From assembly GCF_005491705.1 (NCBI RefSeq), contig NZ_CP028092.1, forward strand, positions 2,356,001-2,420,000: a stretch of 64,000 nt of DNA. The letters run 5' to 3'. The position numbers and the translations under genes were made by a program. The DNA comes from Pontibacter sp. SGAir0037 (GTDB lineage: Bacteria; Bacteroidota; Bacteroidia; Cytophagales; Hymenobacteraceae). Positions 16,116 to 25,059 of this stretch are shown piece by piece (positions within the stretch are counted from its first letter, which is position 1; every line of letters starts with the position of its first letter). Under the pieces are notes generated by a model. It was not told where the DNA came from and made no database searches. It was given only the letters and a program-made list of their open reading frames with translations.

Positions 16116-17360
16116 TTATATTGAAGTATTGTTAAAGAGCATTGAAAGCAGACGTTTTGAAGCAGCCTTAACAGAAAAATCTCTTTGGAATGAATCTCTG
16201 GCTTTCATACCCATACAGTGTTTTTCATCGAAAGTCATCTTCACCCATTCTGCTAATAATTTACTGGTTCCTTTTAGAGTGTCAGGTTCTGCAGCACCAC
16301 CTCCTCCAGCCACAATTTCCCTCCATATATTTACCTGATCAGAAATGAGAACAGGTTTACCACAAGCCATTGCCTCAACAACCGCAATACCAAAGTTTTC
16401 TTGATGACTTGGCAGGATAAAGGCCTCACAATTGTAAAAAACGCCCCATTTATCAGCTCCTGTGAGCATACCTGGAAAAAGTATATCAGACTTCAACCCT
16501 TCAATTAATGTCAGGTTTTCCATCTCTTTTCCGTAAGTAGTATCCAGGCCCGGACCCGCAATAACTAGTTTAGGAAAGGGAGGCATGAAATCTTCTAAAC
16601 CTGAGCTTAACACCATCTCATGATGGTATTTTCTCTTAAGCTGAGCATAAGCTTTGATAAGAAGATCTACCCCTTTCTTTTCATGCACACGGCTAAGGAA
16701 AAGAACATAAGGTTCATCTTTTAAAAAGGGGAACTTCGTTTCGAAGGCTTCCTGTATTACAAAATTTTTAGCAGGTGGATTCTCGACACCTAATCCAACA
16801 ATAAGTTCTTTTTTTGGTTTATATGGTGAAAAGGGTTCTTTAGCCAATCTACACTCTTCTTCACATGTAAAAAGTAGTCCATCGGCATCGTTAACAACAG
16901 CTCTTTCAACCAACTTCCAATAAACCGTATTCCGAATAGCCTTCCACTTCCTTTCTTTTGCACGTTGAAAGTATGGATCCAACATGCCATGTGGCATCAG
17001 GTAAAGTTTAGGAATATTGCAACTGTTGCTGCTTTGTCGCTTCCTAAGTATTTTTATAGCTTTTATAGCCGCATGGCTATAATAAAGCCACATGCCATGC
17101 ACAATAACCACATCAAATGACGGCAATTCTTTTACTAGCCATTTCGTAAGTTTCGAACTATACCGCCAAGGACCTTTTCCTGGCCCTAAAGCATGAACCG
17201 GAAATAGGCAGTCGTTCAGATGTTGAGCATCAGGAGAATCTAAGCATATTACTTCATTATAAACTTGTTCCTCCCTTAAGCCATTTATCATGGTTCTTAC
17301 AGCCTGGCATACCCCACCCGTACTTAAATCCATACTTGGAGTTATATGAAGTATTTTCAT
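16116..17360 (-). CDS. Glycosyltransferase family 4
   Basis: A protein of 414 residues with GT-B fold. The N-terminus (MKILHITPSMDLSTGGVCQA) carries the donor-side glycine loop of GT4 enzymes. The C-terminal half has FLSRVHEKKGVDLLIKAYAQ, KLVIAGPGLDTTYG and the conserved HQENFGIAVVEAMACGKPVL, whose Glu residues bind the nucleotide sugar. No membrane segment is seen. It is encoded 17 bp after the acyltransferase-3 gene and 12 bp before the WcaF-like gene. It adds one sugar of the repeat unit; donor and linkage are unknown. Confidence 0.9.
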   Translation of the reverse strand: MKILHITPSMDLSTGGVCQAVRTMINGLREEQVYNEVICLDSPDAQHLNDCLFPVHALGPGKGPWRYSSKLTKWLVKELPSFDVVIVHGMWLYYSHAAIKAIKILRKRQSSNSCNIPKLYLMPHGMLDPYFQRAKERKWKAIRNTVYWKLVERAVVNDADGLLFTCEEECRLAKEPFSPYKPKKELIVGLGVENPPAKNFVIQEAFETKFPFLKDEPYVLFLSRVHEKKGVDLLIKAYAQLKRKYHHEMVLSSGLEDFMPPFPKLVIAGPGLDTTYGKEMENLTLIEGLKSDILFPGMLTGADKWGVFYNCEAFILPSHQENFGIAVVEAMACGKPVLISDQVNIWREIVAGGGGAAEPDTLKGTSKLLAEWVKMTFDEKHCMGMKARDSFQRDFSVKAASKRLLSMLFNNTSI

Positions 17361-17377
17361 TATAACGACAGTTTATA

Positions 17378-18523
17378 TTAAGCTTTAACAGTAGTTGCTG
17401 TCTCTTTTCTAGTAGAGTTTACTTTAGCCTTTATCCATTTTTTTACCACCGGAGTACGTTTCTCAAAGAGTAACCACATTGTATAGCTATAGGCTATGGT
17501 GGTAACACATATAAGAATAAACATAAAAAATGAATCGATATCCCATGCCACCCTCTGCTCTACTATAAGTCCAGTAATCAGAACTGCAAATGGCATATGT
17601 GTAAGGTAAAGTGTAAAAGAAATATTAGAAATGAACAGTGCTATTTTTCTTAAGAAGGAAAACTTCATGTTACAGTTTACCAAAGCCACAACCAAAATTG
17701 CCGTAACCACTCCTAATGAAAAATCATTGAAAAAAACTGGTAGTATTCCAACACGCACGCAGCTAAGAACAACCGCAAACATGGTTATTATAGTAAGCAA
17801 TATGTGCGGCTTTGATAAAAATCTGGTATTAAACCGCTTCAGCAGGAAATAGCTTGCACCTCCCATCAGCCATATTAAAAAATAAAGCGCAATACTTTTA
17901 CCAACCATTATAAGTAAGAGCAATCCGATCAAACAGAGCAAAATCTTCTTATAAGAACCATCTTCTACTTTATAGGCCATAAATAGAACAGGAAAAATAA
18001 TATAGTACCAAAACTCATAAGCTAAACTCCACAAGGGAGCGTTTGAACCATAAGTTGGTATGAAGATGGTTTGTAAAAAAAACAAATTACCAATTAGCAC
18101 ACCAGCATGAAGCTTATCATTAGGATTGATGTCAGCCAAGTTTTCAATCTTTCCTAAATATGCTGGAGACTCCGGCAATAGCCCTGTACCAACGACATCT
18201 AATACTAATGTGATAAATAGAGCAGGAATCAAGACTATCCAAAGCCTTGACAGCCTATCTATCAAGTAGTTTTTTAATGACCACTTTGAGTTTTCATAAG
18301 CAGTATAAATGCTCCTTATTATAAAGAAACCACTAAGCACAAAGAAGATAACAACTGCTTGATGTCCAAATCCAGTAAGAAAATAAAAGGCTTTAGTAAA
18401 AACACTTTTATCAACATCGGCATAATCTTGAAAGAAAAGACTTCTAATATGTCCTATACAGACTTGTAATGCTGCTATACCTCTGATAAGATCTAACCAA
18501 TAAAAAACTTTGTTGTGCTCCAT
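17378..18523 (-). CDS. Acyltransferase 3 family membrane protein (OafA-like)
   Basis: An integral membrane protein of 381 residues with about ten hydrophobic helices. The start (YWLDLIRGIAALQVCIGHIR) has the family's conserved R and H pattern, and FFVLSGFFIIRSIY with RLWIVLIPALFITL continues the Acyl_transf_3 profile. Later blocks are NAPLWSLAYEFWYYIIFPVL and ISFTLYLTHMPFAVLI. These enzymes transfer acetyl or related groups to sugars across the membrane. In this operon it probably O-acylates the EPS unit. It is the third acyltransferase of the locus, and the only one embedded in the membrane. Confidence 0.9.
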   Translation of the reverse strand: MEHNKVFYWLDLIRGIAALQVCIGHIRSLFFQDYADVDKSVFTKAFYFLTGFGHQAVVIFFVLSGFFIIRSIYTAYENSKWSLKNYLIDRLSRLWIVLIPALFITLVLDVVGTGLLPESPAYLGKIENLADINPNDKLHAGVLIGNLFFLQTIFIPTYGSNAPLWSLAYEFWYYIIFPVLFMAYKVEDGSYKKILLCLIGLLLLIMVGKSIALYFLIWLMGGASYFLLKRFNTRFLSKPHILLTIITMFAVVLSCVRVGILPVFFNDFSLGVVTAILVVALVNCNMKFSFLRKIALFISNISFTLYLTHMPFAVLITGLIVEQRVAWDIDSFFMFILICVTTIAYSYTMWLLFEKRTPVVKKWIKAKVNSTRKETATTVKA

Positions 18524-18559
18524 ATCAATATAATAGTTTAAACTATATTGAAGTTTTGA

Positions 18560-19657
18560 TTAAACGGCAATTGAAGACTCAAAACGTTCTTTAAAATGCT
18601 CAAAAGTGAATTTATTATGGTAAATTTCGTACCCTATCTCGCCCATTGCTGAGTACTTTTCAGGAAATTCATCAATATCTCTTAAGACTTTTAAAAGGGT
18701 TTCTGGTTGGTTATCTTGCAACAGAAAACCAGACTTACCTTCTTCAATTATCTCCTCTGCTGGTTGGCCTTTTAAACCAATACATGCTTTCTTCGCAAAC
18801 ATCGCTTCCAGAAATACATAGCCAAAGCCTTCTCTTGAGCTAGGAAACATTAAGGCCTCTGAGTGCTGGTAAAAGAGAACCAAGTCTTTATCATTAACAT
18901 TATTAAATAAATAAACCCTGTCCTGAAGCCCATACTGCTGTATCCTGGATGCTACGTATCTCTCATCATCTCCCCTTCCTATAATAACCAATTTAAGTTT
19001 CGAATCCGGGTAGTTATAGTGAAGTGCTGCAAAAGCGTCTAACAACTCCAGGTAACCTTTGTAGCGGTGCTTCTTCCATAGCCGGGATACGAAAACACAA
19101 TACTTTGGCTTTGTACTGAACCAAGGCCAGAATTCCGAGTCCTCTAAAGTATAGGTGTTGTAAAAACTGGTGGGTACTCCTGCTAATAAGCATACTTTCG
19201 TTTTATCAGAAAATTCAGGATGCGTTTTAATGAAACGCTGAAATGTGTAGTTAGAATTGCAAACAAGGTGCGTCGCTTTGCGCATAGCCATATAATGCCG
19301 GCCTTTTGCCCGAAACCAAGCTTCCTCATCATGCAGGAATATTACAAACTTTGAGATAAAGACATTAGGCATAAAAATCAACGCAGTAGCTTTGCCAAGC
19401 ATATCACAATAAACTTCTCTACAGTCTTTAAAAACCATGTAGTACAAAACATAGAAAAAGAAAAGCGCAACATTCCCATCGCAACCGATAACTCGTTCAT
19501 TTCTTTTTGATTTGCCAAAAAGAGAAACAGTTACTTTAGGAGCTAATTGTCGGTACATCAGGTATCCTACCCTGGCAACTCCTCCTTTTTCCGGGTTGTA
19601 GTCCACCACAAGAAGTAATCTTCGATTGTTATATCTGTTGCTGTTCTCTGTTGTCAT
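18560..19657 (-). CDS. Glycosyltransferase family 4
   Basis: A GT-B enzyme of 365 residues. N-terminal RRLLLVVDYNPEKGGVARVG contains the GG loop. The C-terminal half shows FVSRLWKKHRYKGYLELLDA, KLVIIGRGDDERYVASRIQQ and SSREGFGYVFLEAMFAKKAC, the donor-binding E-x7-E type region. Its start overlaps the end of the polymerase gene by 29 bp, which indicates tight coupling of the two. The sugar transferred is unknown. Confidence 0.9.
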   Translation of the reverse strand: MTTENSNRYNNRRLLLVVDYNPEKGGVARVGYLMYRQLAPKVTVSLFGKSKRNERVIGCDGNVALFFFYVLYYMVFKDCREVYCDMLGKATALIFMPNVFISKFVIFLHDEEAWFRAKGRHYMAMRKATHLVCNSNYTFQRFIKTHPEFSDKTKVCLLAGVPTSFYNTYTLEDSEFWPWFSTKPKYCVFVSRLWKKHRYKGYLELLDAFAALHYNYPDSKLKLVIIGRGDDERYVASRIQQYGLQDRVYLFNNVNDKDLVLFYQHSEALMFPSSREGFGYVFLEAMFAKKACIGLKGQPAEEIIEEGKSGFLLQDNQPETLLKVLRDIDEFPEKYSAMGEIGYEIYHNKFTFEHFKERFESSIAV

Positions 19658-20990
19658 GATTAAATTCTTTAACTATAGCCAAACACAACCCAATAGTAAG
19701 CCAGCCAAAGTAACATGTTGTGTTATTAAATGTCATTTGCCCAGCTATAACCGTCCGAAAAATTGACATAAGCAATAATAATAAGACGGGGCTATGGTGA
19801 AACCTAAGCATTTTAAAAGCATGCCCCAGCACATAGAGACTAAGTCCGATGCGATAGATGAGAAAGAAAAAGCCGAAAAAAATTCCTGATTCGAATACTA
19901 CTTTTAGCCACTCAGATTCTAAGTATACATTTTCTGTATTTCCAAAGGCAATCCAGGCATAAGCTGTACCCATTCCGAGCCCATACCCCAGAAAAGGAAT
20001 GTTTTTAGGCAGGCCTGTGAAAACCACAGTATAATCTTTAAACATTCTGTTCGTAATGGCTCCTTCCGCCTGTGCTGCTACCTCCTGCCGTTCTTGCATC
20101 TGATCTATATTAGCACTAAAAAATAGCATAATAAAAGCTGCGCAAAGTAAACCTCCAACAATTGTCGCAATTGTTATTTTAAAGCCGACAGGTGTTCTAA
20201 ACAGGTAAACACCAGACAGAAAAAGGGTTACAAAGACAATCCCGGCTTCTAAAAAATTAGTTCTTGAACCACTTACCACAATGTTCACCAATACAGCCAT
20301 CAGCACGATGAGACTAAGTATTTTATCAAGAAATCTCTCATGATAAGGCAATAAAAAATTAAACAGAATTAGCGAAAGAGCAAGAATGGAGTAATGGGCA
20401 TGCCCATTTGTAAAAGAAAAGAAGCCATAAGGTCTCACAACATCCTTCACCACATAAAATATATTCTGTTCAGACTCACCCCCTACGCTCCTGTTAATGA
20501 AAGCATCTGGAGGTGAAGTATATTGGATAAATACTAAAATAGCCGAAGGAATAGCTATAAGACACATAAGTCGTGCAATATGCTTGATATCTTTCCATTC
20601 CAGGTATTCCTGCATTATAAAAATTAGGGGTACAAGAAAGAAATAATTGCGCCACCCATAAAATACCGGAAAGAGGGGCAAATCCCTTAGAAAGACTTGA
20701 AAAGGAATTATCAGCAAAAAAACTATAGATAAAGTATATCCAATTTTAGCAGAGGTACTGCTGGGCCACATCCTATAGTATAGTGCATATGCATAAACGA
20801 GTACAACTACTGCGTCTTTTAGCAATAAAAGCGGGGTACTTAGCGAAGGCAAGGCCCATTTACGTAAAGCCCCATCAAAAATCATTAGTAGAAAAACTAC
20901 CACTATTGATTTTTTTATAAACTGAGTCTTACTGTCTGCTGCAAGCGGTATTACAGTATCTTCTAACTTATTTATTTCTAATGTAGCCAC
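19629..20990 (-). CDS. Wzy-like polysaccharide polymerase / O-antigen ligase family
   Basis: A membrane protein of 453 residues with about ten to twelve helices and a GTG start. It has the layout of Wzy and O-antigen ligase family proteins: helix-rich N-terminal half, the VNIVVSGSRTNFLEAGIVFV segment with the characteristic SGSR, a large loop (about 290-350), and NNTTCYFGWLTIGLCLAI near the end. The sequence of such proteins is poorly conserved, so the call rests on topology, the SGSR segment and the context of a full Wzx/Wzy locus. It would join flipped repeat units in the periplasm. No other polymerase candidate exists in the window. Confidence 0.8.
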   Translation of the reverse strand: MATLEINKLEDTVIPLAADSKTQFIKKSIVVVFLLMIFDGALRKWALPSLSTPLLLLKDAVVVLVYAYALYYRMWPSSTSAKIGYTLSIVFLLIIPFQVFLRDLPLFPVFYGWRNYFFLVPLIFIMQEYLEWKDIKHIARLMCLIAIPSAILVFIQYTSPPDAFINRSVGGESEQNIFYVVKDVVRPYGFFSFTNGHAHYSILALSLILFNFLLPYHERFLDKILSLIVLMAVLVNIVVSGSRTNFLEAGIVFVTLFLSGVYLFRTPVGFKITIATIVGGLLCAAFIMLFFSANIDQMQERQEVAAQAEGAITNRMFKDYTVVFTGLPKNIPFLGYGLGMGTAYAWIAFGNTENVYLESEWLKVVFESGIFFGFFFLIYRIGLSLYVLGHAFKMLRFHHSPVLLLLLMSIFRTVIAGQMTFNNTTCYFGWLTIGLCLAIVKEFNHDNREQQQI

Positions 20991-21009
20991 AATCTAACCT
21001 AAAAGGAAT

Positions 21010-22245
21010 TTATACTAATTCTTGAAATGTGGTTTCTTTACTGCATTCACTGATGTTAGTAACCACTTGAGAGTAATAAGCTTTCCAAGTATATTCACTT
21101 GCAATTGCAGCTGCCCTTCTACCTAATTCTTCTACCTGATCCCGGTTGTAATAATAAAAAAGCACCTCTTGCTTTATTGCCTCCAGATCGTGGATTGGGA
21201 TAATGGACCCACCACCTTTTTTCACTGCTTCTTTTGCCCCGGTATTTTCTGTAACAACTACAGGTGTTCCGCAGGCCATAGCCTCTAATACAACCATTGC
21301 CCAGCTATCCAGGTAGGATGGAAAAACAAATAAATCTGCCTGCTGATAATGCTTTACCAGCTCATCGTGAGTGAGAAAAGGAATGTAGGTATAAGATCCT
21401 TTATACTGCTCCATAATGTCAGATGCATCTCCCATGGCACCGATTATTACTAATTCCGTATCGGCTAAGGCTAATTCTTTAAAAGCCTTTAAAAGCAATT
21501 CAATGCCTTTTCTGCGCATCACACTTCCAACAAACAATAATCTGAAAGTGCCTTGAGTTGGAAATTTTTTCTTTAGTTGAAAGCGGTTTGGATCAAAACC
21601 TAAATTTGCCACTTTTACTTTATTTCCCGGAACACCTTCCTGAAGCAGCGTTTGCTTGGCATATTCAGATAAAACAAGTATATAGTCTGCATAGCGATAT
21701 TCTTCCTCCTTTATCCTGTTTATACGCTTTAACAGCGATGGACTATCAATCAAACCCTTTAATATACCATACCGAGTATCTATAGCTTCTATATGCCGGA
21801 AATGAACCTGAGCTAAATCCAGGATAGTTGTGATTCCCATTTCTCTAGCCTTCCGAAAGGTCTGCAGAGAGGCTTTCTCATACCCTACGACAACTCCTGG
21901 CTTAATAAGGCTTAACTTATTTGCAACATGATTATCATGAATCCTTTCTACATAGAAAAACCACCTTTCTCCAACAAACCCAAACTTTAGCATGATTTGC
22001 CTGATTAACTCAGGTATCGGATATGTAATTACTAATGCCGTGTTTAGTTTATCAAAAGATCTCCTCCGAAACTGCTTAGCAAGCTTGTTTCTAAGAAAGC
22101 TTGGGATTAAGCTGAATTGTTTATCAAAACTGTTGGGCGTATACCAAACACTCGTTGCAAAACAGCTAAGGCTGTTTACCTGTTGCAACGCATAGCTAAG
22201 TTGGTGGGCATAAGCTTTGAAGGGATTAGAGACTAGTACTTTCAT
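21010..22245 (-). CDS. Glycosyltransferase family 4
   Basis: A GT-B enzyme of 411 residues. The acceptor-side N-terminal half is divergent (MKVLVSNPFKAYAHQLSYAL). The donor-side half is typical: FRLLFVGSVMRRKGIELLLK, ELVIIGAMGDASDIMEQYKG and FPSYLDSWAMVVLEAMACGT followed by PVVVTENTGAKE. The upstream gene's stop overlaps its ATG by 4 bp, so the two are coupled. The opening segment resembles plant-type starch synthase-like bacterial GT4 enzymes that act on lipid-linked acceptors. Specificity is unknown. Confidence 0.88.
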   Translation of the reverse strand: MKVLVSNPFKAYAHQLSYALQQVNSLSCFATSVWYTPNSFDKQFSLIPSFLRNKLAKQFRRRSFDKLNTALVITYPIPELIRQIMLKFGFVGERWFFYVERIHDNHVANKLSLIKPGVVVGYEKASLQTFRKAREMGITTILDLAQVHFRHIEAIDTRYGILKGLIDSPSLLKRINRIKEEEYRYADYILVLSEYAKQTLLQEGVPGNKVKVANLGFDPNRFQLKKKFPTQGTFRLLFVGSVMRRKGIELLLKAFKELALADTELVIIGAMGDASDIMEQYKGSYTYIPFLTHDELVKHYQQADLFVFPSYLDSWAMVVLEAMACGTPVVVTENTGAKEAVKKGGGSIIPIHDLEAIKQEVLFYYYNRDQVEELGRRAAAIASEYTWKAYYSQVVTNISECSKETTFQELV

Positions 22246-23384
22246 ATTAATACTTTAGTTGTCTGTACATCTTGAACCCATTGTCTGGCTACCTGACAGC
22301 GCGTATTAGTAGCTTCACGCCTTCTTAATTTCAACCGCTGGCTGTCCAACGAGTGGTTAAGCGAAATACAATCGTCCTGCAGGATGGTCTCCAGATTAAT
22401 CTTGCGAAAGTTTTCATCCAAACCGGCAATTATAATTGGAAGCCCATGCTCACGGTAAGCTGCAGCTACTCCACTCTTGCCTAAAATTTGTGTAGCCGTA
22501 ACAGCCACACCGGCATCTATGGTTTGTAAAAAACCAGAAACAAAATCGGTGTCACGTTCTCCAAGAAAATAAGCCTTTAATGAAGGTATAGTACTATTGA
22601 TTTCGTCACTTAATTTCCTGACCTGGTCCTCATCAGCCTTACCAATATGTAGCAGTACTGCATTTTCATTTTCTTTGCTTAACCATTCCAAAAGTCCTTT
22701 AAGATTCCATTGCTGCGGAATTCGTCCGAATATTCCAATTCTCAGCTGCTCTCCTACGCCTATACAGTCATTTGCTAACATCCAGGCCTCTACCTGTAAA
22801 CGTGCATGTGGTATATAGGGAATATTACTGAACAGAGGTAATATCTTTACATCAATCTTATAGTAGGCCAATAGCTTATGGAAGGCTGAATTGCTTGTAT
22901 GTATTACTTTAGGGCTTACCTCAGCGATAAATTTTTTTATCATGTTCCGCTGAATGAAGCCAATAACTCTTCTTTTGGCTGGCTCTTGATATGAACGGCC
23001 GATCCATGGTTCATGCATCATAAGGCTAACGGACGAAAACCTCTTAAGCACTTTCTGCAGGTAATACATTGCCCTGAAAGGTAGGCCTTTAGTGTGAAAG
23101 GCATAGATCACAAACTGTAAGCTAATATGATCTGGCTTACATGCATCAATAAGGCTCTCAAGCAGCTTTGTTTTTTTATGCCAACTAAGTGTAGCAGGTA
23201 TTCTGGTAATATTTAAACCATTAGAGTATTTCTGCGACACCTTTTTTATAAAAGAGTCATGTAAACTACACAAAAGAACTTCAAGACCTAGATTTTGTAA
23301 TTCTGCTGCGAAAAGTAAGCTATAGTCTCCTACGCCATCTTTACCAGGCTCTAGGCAACCATTAAGCAGAAGTACTTTTTTCAT
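22242..23384 (-). CDS. Glycosyltransferase, GT4-like, divergent
   Basis: A protein of 380 residues. The N-terminus KVLLLNGCLEPGKDGVGDYS has the G-x-GDY loop of GT4 enzymes. The donor half is less typical: RIGIFGRIPQQWNLKGLLEW is the strand-loop after the domain linker, and VAVTATQILGKSGVAAAYRE stands in place of the usual E-x7-E block, with its first acidic residue missing. It may therefore use an atypical donor or have lost activity. It overlaps the preceding acyltransferase gene by 23 bp and the following gene by 4 bp, within one tightly packed operon. Confidence 0.75.
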   Translation of the reverse strand: MKKVLLLNGCLEPGKDGVGDYSLLFAAELQNLGLEVLLCSLHDSFIKKVSQKYSNGLNITRIPATLSWHKKTKLLESLIDACKPDHISLQFVIYAFHTKGLPFRAMYYLQKVLKRFSSVSLMMHEPWIGRSYQEPAKRRVIGFIQRNMIKKFIAEVSPKVIHTSNSAFHKLLAYYKIDVKILPLFSNIPYIPHARLQVEAWMLANDCIGVGEQLRIGIFGRIPQQWNLKGLLEWLSKENENAVLLHIGKADEDQVRKLSDEINSTIPSLKAYFLGERDTDFVSGFLQTIDAGVAVTATQILGKSGVAAAYREHGLPIIIAGLDENFRKINLETILQDDCISLNHSLDSQRLKLRRREATNTRCQVARQWVQDVQTTKVLI

Positions 23385-23958
23385 ATTTTCTGGATTTTAT
23401 TTTACGGGCCGGAACACCACCCCAAATTTCCTGTTCAGGAATAGACTGATTTACAACAGAACCTGCAGCCACAATAGCCCCTTTTCCGATAGTAACTCCT
23501 TTTAAAACCACCACGTTGAAACCTAACCATACATTTTCTTCAATTATAATAGGTGCTTCTTGCGGAGGTTGAAGTCTGATAGGTAAATGTCGAAAATCAT
23601 ACCCATGATCATGGTCTACAAACTTACACCCTGAGGCTATCAGGCAATCCTGACCAACAGTTATTTTATCACTGATGTTGAATTCTGACCCAGTGCCAAC
23701 AAAAGTATTATTTCCTAAAATGATGGAAGGGCCTTCTGACCAAACGCCATCGTATTTAAAGAAAACATCCCTTTCGATTACACAGTCATCTCCAATCTGA
23801 ACCTGATGTGGCCAGGTAAAAATGGGGCTATCAACTGTACTTCCTCTTCCTACACGCAAGCCTGCAAGTAAACTTGGCCATAACTGAACCTTAGTTCTGA
23901 TGTACCTTCCGAACATCATGATTCTGAAAATTCCTTTATGTATAACTTGCCATACCAT
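23362..23958 (-). CDS. Hexapeptide-repeat acyltransferase
   Basis: A protein of 198 residues of the left-handed beta-helix family. It shows VGRGSTVDSPIFTWPHQVQI, then IGDDCVIERDVFFKYDGVWS, then ISDKITVGQDCLIASGCKFV with the likely catalytic DHDHGYDFR loop, and IIIEENVWLGFNVVVLKGVT followed by IGKGAIVAAGSVVNQSIPEQ and GVPARKI. The DHDH loop and GVPAR end are standard for sugar O- or N-acetyltransferases. The ATG lies one base after the stop of the upstream glycosyltransferase gene. It is a soluble enzyme, unlike the OafA-like protein, and would act in the cytoplasm on a sugar of the repeat unit. Confidence 0.88.
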   Translation of the reverse strand: MVWQVIHKGIFRIMMFGRYIRTKVQLWPSLLAGLRVGRGSTVDSPIFTWPHQVQIGDDCVIERDVFFKYDGVWSEGPSIILGNNTFVGTGSEFNISDKITVGQDCLIASGCKFVDHDHGYDFRHLPIRLQPPQEAPIIIEENVWLGFNVVVLKGVTIGKGAIVAAGSVVNQSIPEQEIWGGVPARKIKSRKYEKSTSA

Positions 23959-25050
23959 CTACAGAACTGCTTTTACTATGTTTACAATTTCTTCCGAAAC
24001 TGATTCCCAGCGGTAATCTTGTACAGAGGCTTGCGCATTAGCAGCTAATTTCTGTCTGGTTGATTTATTTTCAACGGCAAACTGTAATTGATTTGCCAGA
24101 TCAGTTGCATCACCCGGATTAAAAAGTAAGCCGTTTTGCATATGTTTGATCAAATCAATCTGTGCACAACAAGACGATGTTATACAGCACATCTGTGAAG
24201 CCATAGCCTGAAGTAAAGCAAGAGATTGTCCCTCAAAAAAACTGGGAAGTACAAAAATTTCTGCTTTACTATATAAATCCTGCTCCTCTTCAGGCTTATA
24301 AAGAGAAACTACCTCAATTTGATCATGTAAATTTTCAGGAAACGCTGCTAGTACCTGATCTTTCGGAAACACTACTCCAAAAAGGAACCACTTTACTTTA
24401 ACTCCTCGTTGTGCTAAAATTGAAGCAGCTCTAACTAATAAATCAATTCCCTTTCTTTTGATCCAGGTGCCATTAAATGCGATGGTACAAGTTTCAGTTT
24501 CTTCCAGATCGCTTTTGCTATTTTTGAAATAGCCGGGATAAATACCATTCCGAAACACAAAGGTATCCTGATCCCTCCTTTTGAACCGCTTCGCAACAAA
24601 ACTCTTGTCTTCAGAATTAGAAAGTAGAAGAATTTTAGACCCACGTAATCCTTTATTACACGGGCGCAAACGCCACAACGGAAATAATACACGGCTTCTT
24701 AAACTAACAGGCTCATAATACCTTTTGTACTTTGAAAGGCGTAGCTCCCACTCTCTTTGTTCTATGCCATGGCTAAAAAGAACAACAGGAATTTGATATT
24801 TTGTAAAAAAGCCACTAACAGGTTCATGAGCTAAAATAACATCTGCAGTACCATTTAGTTTTTCAATAAAATAGGATCTGGCCAACCGAGGAAATTGGGA
24901 AGGATGGCTTGTTTTGCCTATCTCTTTCTTACCAATGTGTACAAACTCATGTCCTGCATTTTCAAATGCGATTTTCCAATGGTATCCTACTCTACCCATT
25001 CCTGAAGTGGGATTGAGATCTATATCTGCTATATGTACGATTTTAGCCAT
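23959..25050 (-). CDS. Glycosyltransferase family 4
   Basis: A GT-B enzyme of 363 residues. N-terminal IADIDLNPTSGMGRVGYHWK contains the glycine loop. The donor half has CTIAFNGTWIKRKGIDLLVR, KWFLFGVVFPKDQVLAAFPE and LPSFFEGQSLALLQAMASQM, matching the GT4 E-x7-[EQ] segment, with Gln in the second position. It also carries an N-terminal VILAHEPVSGFF segment typical of acceptor domains. It abuts the acyltransferase gene and starts 9 bp after the CgeB-like gene stop. The sugar is unknown. Confidence 0.88.
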   Translation of the reverse strand: MAKIVHIADIDLNPTSGMGRVGYHWKIAFENAGHEFVHIGKKEIGKTSHPSQFPRLARSYFIEKLNGTADVILAHEPVSGFFTKYQIPVVLFSHGIEQREWELRLSKYKRYYEPVSLRSRVLFPLWRLRPCNKGLRGSKILLLSNSEDKSFVAKRFKRRDQDTFVFRNGIYPGYFKNSKSDLEETETCTIAFNGTWIKRKGIDLLVRAASILAQRGVKVKWFLFGVVFPKDQVLAAFPENLHDQIEVVSLYKPEEEQDLYSKAEIFVLPSFFEGQSLALLQAMASQMCCITSSCCAQIDLIKHMQNGLLFNPGDATDLANQLQFAVENKSTRQKLAANAQASVQDYRWESVSEEIVNIVKAVL

Positions 25051-25059
25051 TATTTTTTC

